Origin: an uncultured Oscillospiraceae bacterium
GTDB lineage: Bacteria > Bacillota > Clostridia > Oscillospirales > Acutalibacteraceae
Assembly: GCA_900539855.1 (NCBI GenBank)
Contig: UQDO01000017.1
Location: forward strand, 1-38,219
Length of the DNA: 38,219 bases
Direction: 5' to 3'
In this document: one piece after another, positions 15,979 to 23,377 of the stretch
Numbering within the stretch: the first letter of the stretch is position 1
How the letters are laid out: each line of letters begins with the position of its first letter
Position numbers and translations under genes: made by a program
The notes under the pieces: model-generated
Seen by the model: only the letters and a program-made list of their open reading frames with translations
The model's database searches: none
What the model was told of the DNA's origin: nothing

Positions 15979-17325
15979 TCACATTCCGAAGCCGCCGAAT
16001 CCACCCGGCATACCGCGCATCATTCTGCGCTTTCCGCCCTTTGAATTCATCTGCTTGAACATTTTCTTCATTGACTCATACTGCTTTAAAAGACGATTCA
16101 CCGCCTCAACAGACTGACCGCAGCCGGCTGCTATACGCTTTTTCCTTGAAGCATTGATTATCTCCGGCTTTGTGCGTTCCTTATTGGTCATTGAAGTAAT
16201 TATAGCTTCAATTTTCTGAAGCTGATTGTCGTCAATATCTACATCCTTCAGCTGCTTTCCGACGCCCGGTATCATGGCGAGCAGCTGTTTTAGATTGCCC
16301 ATTTTTTTAATGCTGCGGAATTGTTCCAACAGATCGTTAAGGTCAAATTTATTGTCCTCTAATTTTTTTGCAGCCTCAAGCGCCTGCTTTTCATCGATCT
16401 GATTTTCCACCCTTTCGATAAGCGAAAGGACGTCGCCCATGCCGAGTATTCTCGACGCCATACGGTCCGGATAGAATTTCTCAAGATCGCCTATCTTTTC
16501 ACCGGTACCTATAAACTTTATCGGCTTGCCGGTAACAGCCTTGACCGACAGCGCCGCGCCGCCCCTTGTATCACCGTCAAGCTTTGTCAGTATAACACCG
16601 GTTATTTCAAGCGTTTCGTTGAAGGTCTTTGCGATATTCACCGCATCCTGACCAACCATTGAGTCAACAACGAGAAGTATTTCATTAACCTCTACCGTTC
16701 TGCAGATACGCTTCAGCTCATCCATAAGCTCGGTATCTATATGAAGTCGGCCGGCGGTATCAAGAATTATAAAATCGTTACCGTGGTCCCTTGCGTGAGC
16801 AACGGCTTCCTTGGCGGTCAATTCGGGCTTTTGTGTTCCCTTTTCAAAAACCGGAACACCTATCTTTGCGCCCAGAACCTTAAGCTGGTCTATAGCGGCA
16901 GGTCTGTATATATCGCATGCCACAAGCATTGGTCTGTGGCCCTGTGATTTCAGCATGTTTGCAAGCTTTGCGCTGTGCGTTGTCTTACCTGAGCCCTGAA
17001 GACCGCACATCATGATAACGGTCGGTATTTTTGACGCGGTATTGAGGCGCTCATCGCTGCCGCCCATAAGTTCGGTCAGCTCGTCCCTTACTATCTTTAT
17101 TACCATCTGAGCCGGAGTAAGGCTTTCCAGCACATTGGCACCGATACTTTTTTCGATAACTGAGTTGGTGAAATCCTTGGCGACCTTATAGTTAACATCT
17201 GCTTCAAGCAATGCAAGCCGCACCTCGCGCATAGCATCCTTAAGATCGCTTTCGCTCAGCTTACCTTTTGAACGCAGCTTTTTAAAAGCAGCCGAAAGTT
17301 TTTCGGAAAGACCTTCAAAAGCCAA
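15979..17325 (-). CDS. ffh: Signal recognition particle GTPase Ffh
   Basis: Binds signal sequences and 4.5S/6S RNA and delivers ribosomes to FtsY at the membrane. About 448 residues: N-domain helices (residues 1-90), G domain with GLQGSGKTT, DTAGR and TKLDGDTRGGAALS, and a methionine-rich M domain ending GGKRRMMRGMPGGFGGFGM. TTG 17325 gives the canonical LAFEGLSEKL start (read MAFEGL) and has AAGAAGG 8 nt upstream. The in-frame GTG at 17334 would sit on the ribosome binding site. It follows ylxM by 18 nt. Confidence 0.96.
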   Translation of the reverse strand: MAFEGLSEKLSAAFKKLRSKGKLSESDLKDAMREVRLALLEADVNYKVAKDFTNSVIEKSIGANVLESLTPAQMVIKIVRDELTELMGGSDERLNTASKIPTVIMMCGLQGSGKTTHSAKLANMLKSQGHRPMLVACDIYRPAAIDQLKVLGAKIGVPVFEKGTQKPELTAKEAVAHARDHGNDFIILDTAGRLHIDTELMDELKRICRTVEVNEILLVVDSMVGQDAVNIAKTFNETLEITGVILTKLDGDTRGGAALSVKAVTGKPIKFIGTGEKIGDLEKFYPDRMASRILGMGDVLSLIERVENQIDEKQALEAAKKLEDNKFDLNDLLEQFRSIKKMGNLKQLLAMIPGVGKQLKDVDIDDNQLQKIEAIITSMTNKERTKPEIINASRKKRIAAGCGQSVEAVNRLLKQYESMKKMFKQMNSKGGKRRMMRGMPGGFGGFGM

Positions 17326-17343
17326 AGATAACACCTTCTTTTC

Positions 17344-17655
17344 TTACATATTTTTTATAGCCTGACTCAGTACCTCAAAGTCTTTTTCCTCTTTCGAACC
17401 GGAATACTTTGAAAGCAGCTCTTTGACCGACGAAGCTTTTGCGATAAATCCGACAGACTCTTCAAATTTTCTGAGCTTTGATACCGCCCGGACTATCGCG
17501 TCCCTCGCGCCCTGTCTCGTTATATTCTCATTGTCGGTTATTTCGGAAAGCGAGAGATCGTCGCAATAATAATATTCAACAAGTCTGCGCTGCTTTTCAG
17601 GCAGCAGACCGCCGTAATAATCAAGCAAAAGAACCACGCTGAGATCCTTACTCAT
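17344..17655 (-). CDS. ylxM: YlxM-family HTH protein (UPF0122)
   Basis: A 103-residue sigma-70-region-4-like helix-turn-helix protein: LLDYYGGLLPEKQRRLVEYYY (20-residue blocks with conserved LTxKQ-like core), then LSLSEITDNENITRQGARDAIVRA. It is almost always encoded just upstream of ffh in Firmicutes and is thought to modulate the SRP pathway. It is first in the operon, with a perfect promoter 40 nt upstream. Confidence 0.93.
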   Translation of the reverse strand: MSKDLSVVLLLDYYGGLLPEKQRRLVEYYYCDDLSLSEITDNENITRQGARDAIVRAVSKLRKFEESVGFIAKASSVKELLSKYSGSKEEKDFEVLSQAIKNM

Positions 17656-17693
17656 GTCACGGCACCGCCATTCATTCTTTAGTGACCTTTGAC

Positions 17694-17722
17694 ATTATAC
17701 AGCACAGCCACCTATCTGTCAA
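17694..17722 (-). promoter_or_regulatory. Promoter of the ylxM-ffh-rpsP-khpA-rimM-trmD operon
   Basis: On the minus strand, TTGACA (17717-17722), 17-bp spacer and TATAAT (17694-17699), all consensus. Confidence 0.88.
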
Positions 17723-17754
17723 GTATTTTTCTTTACATTGTAATATTTTTTATC

Positions 17755-17784
17755 TTGACAAGCATTTCTATATGATACTATACT
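17755..17784 (+). promoter_or_regulatory. Promoter of the OppA-like lipoprotein gene
   Basis: TTGACA (17755-17760), 18-bp spacer, TATACT (17779-17784). It is divergent from the SRP operon promoter about 35 bp away. Confidence 0.78.
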
Positions 17785-17822
17785 AAAAACATAAAGTACA
17801 AAATAATAGCAACAGGTGTTTT

Positions 17823-19364
17823 ATGAATAAATTCAGATTCAGGAGAGCTGTCTGTCTGCTGCTTTCGGCGGCCGCACTGCTTCTATCCCTTTCGGCTTGC
17901 AGCCGTGAGGACTTCAATATGTTTTTCGGCATAGAAAAAATGCCGCAGAATATCGATCCGCAGAAAGCTTCGTCATATTCCGAGCTGCTTACCGTCAGGA
18001 ACTGTTTCAAAGGGTTGACAAGACTGCTGCCGAACGGAGACGCAGAGCTTGACATAGCAGGCGGATATACCGTGTCAGATGACGGACTTATGTACACATT
18101 CGCACTAAAGGAAGGTCTGACATGGTCTGACAAATCGGATGTAACGGCTGATGACTTTGTTTTTGCTTTTGAGCGAGCAAGCAACCCGGACACCAAAGCA
18201 CCGCAGGCGGATCTATTAAATAACATAGATTCCGTATCGGCTGACGACCGGCTGACGGTTGTTTTCCGCTTGAAAAAGGCCGATCAGAACTTCCTTGCAA
18301 GGCTTACAAATCCCGTATTTATGCCGTGCAGCAGGACTTTTTTTGAAAAATGCGGCGGCAAATACGGTCTTAGCCAAAAGTACATAATCACAAACGGAAA
18401 CTTCAGAGTAAAATCATGGTCAGACGGCAGCTTTGTACGCCTTGTAAGGGTCACTGCAGGTTCTAAAAAGCAATCTGTGGCAAACAGCGTATATCTCTCG
18501 GTCTCGGCAAAGGGTAAGGACTGCGTATCGCGTGTAGCTGACAAGGAGGTCGGTATGACGGTCGATTCCGGGTCTTTTATTTACTCAAAGGATATATCCT
18601 CTTTGTCATCATCGTCGGAATACCGCACGGCATATGCCATTGTTTTCAATAAAGATACAGCCGTAGGATCAAATAAAAATATAACCGATGCCTTTGCAAT
18701 GGCAGTGCACCGGGAGTATTATATGTCGCGGTGCAGCAAAGAAATAAGGAACACCGCTTCAGTTTTTCCGGATGACGCAACAATTTGCGGAAGGGACATT
18801 TCAGAGCTTATCACCGTCCCCCAATATATCTATAATTATGACCCGGAGGCTGCAAGAAGCAGCTTTTTAAAGGGCGTATCCGAGCTGAATAAAAAGACAT
18901 TTCCCTCGGTTGAGATACTGGCGGTTGACGATCCGGCGTCAAGGTCGGTTCTCAATGATGTTGTATCAAAATGGCAAAGCGATCTCGGTGCGTATGTAAA
19001 CATAAAAACAGTCAAGGATACGGCTGCGCTTAGTTCATTGGTCTCAAATGGCGATTACACGGTGGCATTTATTCCTATGCCGACCGATGCTGTTGAAGCG
19101 GCAAAAGCCCTGGCGTCAGGCGGAAGTATACATATCGGAAACGATGAGCTTGACAAGGCAGTAAGCAAAATCGATGATACAAAACCTGTTGATGAAATTT
19201 CATCTCATATAAACGATGCAGCATTGATCTTATCGGGAACTTCACAGGTCATACCTATAATAAGCACGCCGACAACGCTGCTGTGTGATAAAAAATATCA
19301 GAATGTCACATATTTCAAAACAGACATGACAGTCGATTTTTCGGCAATTTATAAAATAGGCTGA
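17823..19364 (+). CDS. Peptide/solute-binding lipoprotein, OppA/DppA (SBP_bac_5) type
   Basis: A 513-residue extracytoplasmic binding protein anchored by lipid on Cys26 (lipobox LSAC after a basic, hydrophobic signal). Family features: the early PQNIDPQKASSYSELLTVRNCFKGLTRLLPNGDAE region (in blocks), YTVSDDGLMYTFALKEGLTWSD, then ADDFVFAFERASNP, typical of cluster-C peptide-binding proteins. The later YNYDPEAARSSFLKG block is also standard. No permease or ATPase genes adjoin it, so it must share a transporter encoded elsewhere or act as a sensor. A 59-residue protein gene follows. Confidence 0.9.
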   Translation: MNKFRFRRAVCLLLSAAALLLSLSACSREDFNMFFGIEKMPQNIDPQKASSYSELLTVRNCFKGLTRLLPNGDAELDIAGGYTVSDDGLMYTFALKEGLTWSDKSDVTADDFVFAFERASNPDTKAPQADLLNNIDSVSADDRLTVVFRLKKADQNFLARLTNPVFMPCSRTFFEKCGGKYGLSQKYIITNGNFRVKSWSDGSFVRLVRVTAGSKKQSVANSVYLSVSAKGKDCVSRVADKEVGMTVDSGSFIYSKDISSLSSSSEYRTAYAIVFNKDTAVGSNKNITDAFAMAVHREYYMSRCSKEIRNTASVFPDDATICGRDISELITVPQYIYNYDPEAARSSFLKGVSELNKKTFPSVEILAVDDPASRSVLNDVVSKWQSDLGAYVNIKTVKDTAALSSLVSNGDYTVAFIPMPTDAVEAAKALASGGSIHIGNDELDKAVSKIDDTKPVDEISSHINDAALILSGTSQVIPIISTPTTLLCDKKYQNVTYFKTDMTVDFSAIYKIG

Positions 19365-19373
19365 ATAACGCAG

Positions 19374-19406
19374 CGCTCCTATGAAATAATAATTCTGAAA
19401 GGAGCG
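19374..19406 (+). promoter_or_regulatory. Hairpin masking the RBS of the 59-residue ORF
   Basis: CGCTCCT (19374-19380) is complementary to AGGAGCG (19400-19406), which contains the ribosome binding site of the ATG at 19413. Pairing would close the site, so translation may be conditional or coupled to ribosomes finishing the upstream gene. Confidence 0.5.
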
Positions 19407-19412
19407 ATAGAT

Positions 19413-19592
19413 ATGAACAAAAAGGACAGAGTTTATCCGCCAAAAAAGACAGAGCCGGACGATACGGTCGGCACCATCTACTGTGGGGAAAACAGTGAAG
19501 AATACAACAACATAATGTCGTCAAATGATGCACTTCCCTACATGTCGCCTCTGCCGCCGTACAGGCGCAAGCCCGACCCACCGATAATATGA
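19413..19592 (+). CDS. Small hypothetical protein, 59 residues
   Basis: Starts MNKKDRVYPPKKTEPDD and ends SPLPPYRRKPDPPII. It is hydrophilic and rich in proline, with a single cysteine (TIYCGENSEEY), no signal peptide and no membrane segment. AAAGGAG lies 8 nt upstream of the ATG, a very good spacing, and codon use looks like that of its neighbours, so it is probably translated. It is 48 nt downstream of the OppA-like gene and followed by a strong terminator, so likely in the same transcript. I do not recognise the family; the proline-rich tail suggests a disordered adaptor. Confidence 0.6.
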   Translation: MNKKDRVYPPKKTEPDDTVGTIYCGENSEEYNNIMSSNDALPYMSPLPPYRRKPDPPII

Positions 19593-19663
19593 TCGTAAAT
19601 ATTTAAATGCCTTGCAATCGGTGTTGATGAGTGCAAAAAGCAATATCAGGCAAACAGTCTCAT

Positions 19664-19695
19664 GCTGTGGGAGCAAGGCTCCCACAGCTTTTTTT
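19664..19695 (+). terminator. Intrinsic terminator after the 59-residue ORF
   Basis: GCTGTGGGAG (19664-19673) pairs with CTCCCACAGC (19679-19688) across a short loop, followed by a run of seven Ts. Confidence 0.85.
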
Positions 19696-19709
19696 ACAGA
19701 CATTACAAA

Positions 19710-19800
19710 GGTAAATTTTAGTTTAGCAACATAAAAATATATTGACGGACGTAGGGCAGGGACTTGCTCCTGCCGTTTTGTATTTGCTTATTTAACCGTT
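19710..19800 (-). repeat. Hairpin repeat element B, copy 2 (inverted)
   Basis: Bounded by TAAATTTTAGTTTA-type ends (19712 onward, and again at the junction with element A). It contains ATTGACGGACGTAGGGCAGG and the stem GGCAGGGA/CTCCTGCC. It has the same layout as 10326-10428, read on the other strand, but has diverged. Confidence 0.6.
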
Positions 19801-19976
19801 AAATTTTAGTTTATAGGTGAATGGTGTTCGTATAATTAATTGACAGACGTAGGGAACGAGCCTTGAGTGTCGTTCCGCGCGGTTTCATTAGGTTTTAAGG
19901 AACGACACATAGGTCGTTCCCTACGACGTATCAAATAAATTATTTGTTTCCTCATACTGCTAAACTAAAATTTATC
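19801..19976 (-). repeat. Hairpin repeat element A, copy 2 (inverted)
   Basis: Reverse complement of 10152-10325 with one base insertion (AAATAAATT for AAATAATT) and one substitution near the TACTGCTAAAC end. It carries the same nested inverted GGAACGACAC copies and the same terminal inverted repeats. Confidence 0.8.
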
Positions 19977-19989
19977 AAATCACATTAAA

Positions 19990-20020
19990 GCACCGGCAAA
20001 ACATTCTGTTTTGCCGGTGC
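19990..20020 (-). terminator. Terminator of the amino-acid ABC importer operon
   Basis: The perfect 14-bp stem GCACCGGCAAAACA (19990-20003) / 20007-20020 has a 3-nt loop. On the minus strand it is followed by TTTAAT. Confidence 0.85.
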
Positions 20021-20036
20021 CCCTATAATTTATTAT

Positions 20037-20780
20037 TTACAGTACCTTTGAAAGGAAATCCTTAAGGCGCGGATTTTTGGGCGAACCAAAAAATTCTTCA
20101 GGTCTGCCCTGTTCAAGAATCACTCCACCGTCAATAAAGACAACGTTTGTGCCAACCTCTCTGGCAAAGCCCATTTCATGGGTTACGACCACCATGGTCA
20201 TTCCGTCCTCAGCCAGCTTTTTCATAACGTCAAGCACCTCGCCGACCATCTCGGGATCAAGGGCTGAGGTCGGCTCATCAAAAAGCATGACGTCAGGACG
20301 CATGCAAAGTGCTCTGACTATGGCGATACGCTGCTTCTGTCCGCCCGAAAGCTGCGAAGGATACGCATTTGCACGGTCGGCAAGACCTACCCTTTCAAGC
20401 AGATCCATAGCGTGTTTTTCAGCCTCAGCCTTGCTTTCTTTAAGCAGCTTCATGGGTGCTATGGTCAGATTTTTAAGCACGGTCATGTGCGGAAAAAGGT
20501 TGAACTGCTGAAACACCATACCCATTTTCTGACGATGCACATTTATGTTTATCTTAGGGTCGGTAATATCGGTGCCTTCAAACAGTATCTGACCGCCGGT
20601 AGGCTCCTCAAGCAGGTTCAGACACCGCAGAAACGTTGATTTTCCGGAGCCGGACGGTCCTATAACGACCATCACGTCTCCCCTTTTTATCTCGGCATTG
20701 ATACCGTTTAAGACGTTTATTTCACCGAAGGATTTTTTCAGGTCCTTTACCTCTATCAAAACTTCGCCGTTAGTGCTCAC
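20037..20780 (-). CDS. Polar amino-acid ABC transporter, ATP-binding protein (GlnQ-type)
   Basis: A 247-residue ATPase of a PAAT-family importer. Walker A is GPSGSGKST, Q-loop VFQQFNLFPHMTV, signature LSGGQKQRIAI, Walker B VMLFDEPTSALDPEMVGEV and H-loop VVVTHEMGFAREV. The FNLFPHMT and EMVGEVL stretches are diagnostic of the GlnQ/HisP/ArtP group. The start is GTG at 20780 with AGGAGG 10 nt upstream. It overlaps the permease stop by 11 nt. The amino acid carried cannot be told from the ATPase. Confidence 0.94.
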   Translation of the reverse strand: MSTNGEVLIEVKDLKKSFGEINVLNGINAEIKRGDVMVVIGPSGSGKSTFLRCLNLLEEPTGGQILFEGTDITDPKININVHRQKMGMVFQQFNLFPHMTVLKNLTIAPMKLLKESKAEAEKHAMDLLERVGLADRANAYPSQLSGGQKQRIAIVRALCMRPDVMLFDEPTSALDPEMVGEVLDVMKKLAEDGMTMVVVTHEMGFAREVGTNVVFIDGGVILEQGRPEEFFGSPKNPRLKDFLSKVL

Positions 20781-21525
20781 TGTTTCTCAGCCTCCTCTCA
20801 AGCATTCCTATAAGCTTGGTCAGAATTATAACTATAACAAGATAAACTATCGCGACCGTAAAGAGCGGCATGAAATACGAATAAGTACGTCCGGCTATAG
20901 TGTTGCCCGCTTTGGTAAGATCAACAACACCGACATATCCGGCAACAGACGTCTCCTTAAGAAGTGCTATAAATTCATTGCAGAGCGTGGGCAGCGCATT
21001 TTTGAGCATCTGCGGTATCACAACATATACCATAGTCTGGATATAGTTGAAACCGAGGCTGCGTCCGGCTTCAAACTGACCGTTGTCGATAGACATTATA
21101 CCGCCGCGGAATATTTCGGCAACATACGCGCCGGAATTTATTCCGAACGCAATTATAGCGACCGGCACGCCGTTGCGCATTGAAACGAATATAACAAAAT
21201 AGGCTATCATGAGCTGGACCACGACAGGCGTTCCGCGTATTACGGTAAGATACAGCTTGCAGACGGCATTCAACAGCCAAAGCACCGCATATCCCACTCC
21301 GCCGCGGCGGCGCATTTTGTCCTTATTCTTGTCGTAAGTTGACCTGACCGCAGCTACAAGAATACCTATTATTATACCTATGAGCAAAGCGCCCAGGGTT
21401 ATTTTTATGGTGTTTGAAAGACCGGTCAGCATCTGCTTATAACGGTCTTTTTCGAGGAAAACAAATTTGAATTCCTCGATAAGCTTACCAAGCCATGCCG
21501 GTACGGCGGCTGTTAAACCTATCAT
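20770..21525 (-). CDS. Polar amino-acid ABC transporter, permease
   Basis: A 251-residue HisM/GlnP-type permease with about five membrane helices. Residues about 50-75 have the ITLGALLIGIIIGILVAAVR helix. The conserved RGTPVVVQLMIAYF segment and the EAA loop (EAGRSLGFNYIQTMVYVVIPQM, split by ordinary residues) contact the ATPase. A charged cytosolic insert (YDKNKDKMRRRGG) lies between the first helices. AAGGAGG precedes ATG 21525. Confidence 0.93.
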   Translation of the reverse strand: MIGLTAAVPAWLGKLIEEFKFVFLEKDRYKQMLTGLSNTIKITLGALLIGIIIGILVAAVRSTYDKNKDKMRRRGGVGYAVLWLLNAVCKLYLTVIRGTPVVVQLMIAYFVIFVSMRNGVPVAIIAFGINSGAYVAEIFRGGIMSIDNGQFEAGRSLGFNYIQTMVYVVIPQMLKNALPTLCNEFIALLKETSVAGYVGVVDLTKAGNTIAGRTYSYFMPLFTVAIVYLVIVIILTKLIGMLERRLRNSEH

Positions 21526-21550
21526 GTTTCAGCTCCTCCTTATGCACCGC

Positions 21551-21578
21551 AAAAGGGCGGTTGTTGCACCGCCCTTTT
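21551..21578 (-). terminator. Intercistronic attenuator between binding protein and permease
   Basis: AAAAGGGCGG (21551-21560) pairs with CCGCCCTTTT (21569-21578), followed by TTTTGC on the minus strand. It lies between the substrate-binding protein and the permease in the same operon. Partial termination here would give excess binding protein over the membrane components, as is usual for such importers. Confidence 0.75.
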
Positions 21579-21599
21579 ATATCGGGAAAAGTATTATAC

Positions 21600-22370
21600 T
21601 CAGTCAGCCTTTATATACTTGTCTACTACCTTTTTGACCGAACCGTCGGCAATAAGCTCCTTCAATGCAGCGTTGACCTTGTCTTTGAGTGCATTGTTGC
21701 TCTTCGAGAAGCAGATGGCGTAATCTTCAACAGTGAACTCGGTCTCAAGGATCTTGAGTCCGGCATTTGCTGCAACAAATGCCTTAGCAGGCTCGTTGTC
21801 GATTATGACGCAGTCGATCTTACCGCTCTTTAAAGCCTCAACAGCAACTGCGCCGCTGTCATAGCCTATTACGTTTTCCTCACCGTAGCCGCCGTTTTCG
21901 GGAGTATCAGAAGCGTAGATGTAGCCGGTTGTACCCTGCTGAGCGCCGATCTTCTTGCCCTCAAGATCATCTATGCTCTTTATGTCGCTGTCCTCCTTGA
22001 CTATTACGACCTGAATGCCTGTCGCATATGAATCAGAGAAATTAACCTTTTCTTTTCTTTCATCGGTGACGGTCATACCGGCCATACCCATGTCATACTT
22101 GCCTGACTGAACGCCGGGGATGACCGAATCAAACTGAACGTCAGCTATTTCAAGCTCAAGTCCAAGCTTGTCGGCTATAAGCTGTGCGACCTCTGCGTCG
22201 ATACCGACTATCTTGTCGCCTTCCTTGTACTCATAAGGCGGGAACTCGGCGTTGGTCGCCATTATAAGCTTTCCTTTTTCCGCAGTGAGCTTGCTTCCGC
22301 ATCCGGTCACCATTGCCGCAACTGCAAATACCATGCTGATGCAAAGAAGCATCGAAATTATCTTTTTCAT
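21600..22370 (-). CDS. Polar amino-acid ABC transporter, substrate-binding lipoprotein
   Basis: A 256-residue family-3 solute-binding protein. The signal peptide ends in the lipobox MVTGC (Cys24). The mature protein has the family opening LIMATNAEFPPYEYKEGDKIVGIDAEVAQLIADKLG (in two blocks), then DSVIPGVQSGKYDMGMAGMTVTDERK (with the conserved R of the amino-acid carboxylate site) and IGAQQGTTG. The NAEFPPYEY motif is frequent in proteins for neutral polar amino acids or cystine, so the ligand is uncertain. It is the first gene of the operon. Confidence 0.94.
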   Translation of the reverse strand: MKKIISMLLCISMVFAVAAMVTGCGSKLTAEKGKLIMATNAEFPPYEYKEGDKIVGIDAEVAQLIADKLGLELEIADVQFDSVIPGVQSGKYDMGMAGMTVTDERKEKVNFSDSYATGIQVVIVKEDSDIKSIDDLEGKKIGAQQGTTGYIYASDTPENGGYGEENVIGYDSGAVAVEALKSGKIDCVIIDNEPAKAFVAANAGLKILETEFTVEDYAICFSKSNNALKDKVNAALKELIADGSVKKVVDKYIKAD

Positions 22371-22402
22371 AATTTATTCCTCCGTGTTTTTTCGTTTTGC
22401 CC

Positions 22403-22431
22403 AGTATAGCACCGAATGAATAAAAATGCAA
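22403..22431 (-). promoter_or_regulatory. Promoter of the amino-acid importer operon
   Basis: On the minus strand, TTGCAT (22426-22431), 17-bp spacer and TATACT (22403-22408). Confidence 0.72.
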
Positions 22432-22526
22432 GTCTTTTTTGAATGTTTGTATATACTCACAAATATTTGCCTTTATGAAGCCACAATATTATCATATTTA
22501 TGCAGGTTTATGCATAATTCCACAGA

Positions 22527-23363
22527 TTATACTGTATAAATATTATCTTTGTATTCAAATATCACCGCATCGTACGCCTTTAAAAGGCTGTTTACAGAGT
22601 CTTTGCCTTTCACCGTCCACAGCACGGTTGTGACACCAGTCATCTTTCTTATAATGCGAAGCAAAGCCTGATCCTTGCAGCGGCAGTCATATGCTATAAA
22701 ATCCGGACGGGTCAAAAAGCCCGAGAGCATCACTGCTCCACGGGACAGAAAAAAAGCAGTCACTCTACCGCAGTCCGGCGGTATGCCGGGCGCTAAAATT
22801 CCGCGGACGGTACTATTTCTGTTCCTTCTGTACCACATAAGGACAAGCGGATCAAACGACTCTACCGAATATTTTCCGCTATAGCCCGACAGCACGGCAT
22901 CCGCAGCTCTGCACACCTTGCCTGCGTTGCCCTTATATGTCTTTATCTCAACTATCAGCGGAACGGCTCCTGCCACTGCCGAGAGCACCTCAAAAAGCGT
23001 CGGGATCTTCTCATTAGTACCCAAAAGGCAAAGCATTTTTATCTCTGACAGCGGCATTTCTTCCACTATATCACTGCATCCGCACATTCTTTTGAGGCTG
23101 CTGTCGTGTATTACTACAGGCACACCGTCCTTTGATATGTGAACATCCAGTTCTATACCGTAACCGCATTTAACGGCTGCTTTAAATGCTGACATGGAAT
23201 TTTCCGGGATGCTGCCGCTGTTATCAAAAAGTCCCCGGTGGGCAAATCTTCTTCCGCCGAGCTTTTCTTCTGTCGTTTGGTTTTTCATCCTCGGCAACGT
23301 AATAAAGATCAACAACAAAAAGGCGGCAAGAACCGCCACTGCCGCATATAAAACGACCGACAT
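22527..23363 (-). CDS. Glycerophosphodiester phosphodiesterase, membrane-anchored
   Basis: A 278-residue GDPD that hydrolyses deacylated phospholipids to glycerol-3-phosphate and an alcohol. Residues 1-22 form one membrane anchor (VVLYAAVAVLAAFLLLIFI). The TIM-barrel catalytic motifs follow: RFAHRGLFDNSGSIPENSMSAF (in part), GIELDVHISKDGVPVVIHDSSL with the two histidines and the metal-binding E and D, and VEIKTY. The C-terminal part keeps TVLWTVKGKDSV. AGGAGG precedes the ATG. It lies 14 nt after radA and is probably in one operon with radA and cwlD. Confidence 0.93.
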   Translation of the reverse strand: MSVVLYAAVAVLAAFLLLIFITLPRMKNQTTEEKLGGRRFAHRGLFDNSGSIPENSMSAFKAAVKCGYGIELDVHISKDGVPVVIHDSSLKRMCGCSDIVEEMPLSEIKMLCLLGTNEKIPTLFEVLSAVAGAVPLIVEIKTYKGNAGKVCRAADAVLSGYSGKYSVESFDPLVLMWYRRNRNSTVRGILAPGIPPDCGRVTAFFLSRGAVMLSGFLTRPDFIAYDCRCKDQALLRIIRKMTGVTTVLWTVKGKDSVNSLLKAYDAVIFEYKDNIYTV

Positions 23364-23377
23364 CTTACCGCCTCCTA

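Larger units (their letters stand above)
19593..20036. other. Non-coding stretch: two terminators and the inverted composite repeat
   Basis: No gene is visible. It contains the plus-strand terminator at 19664-19695, repeat elements B and A (19710-19976) and the minus-strand terminator of the amino-acid transporter at 19990-20020. Confidence 0.8.
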
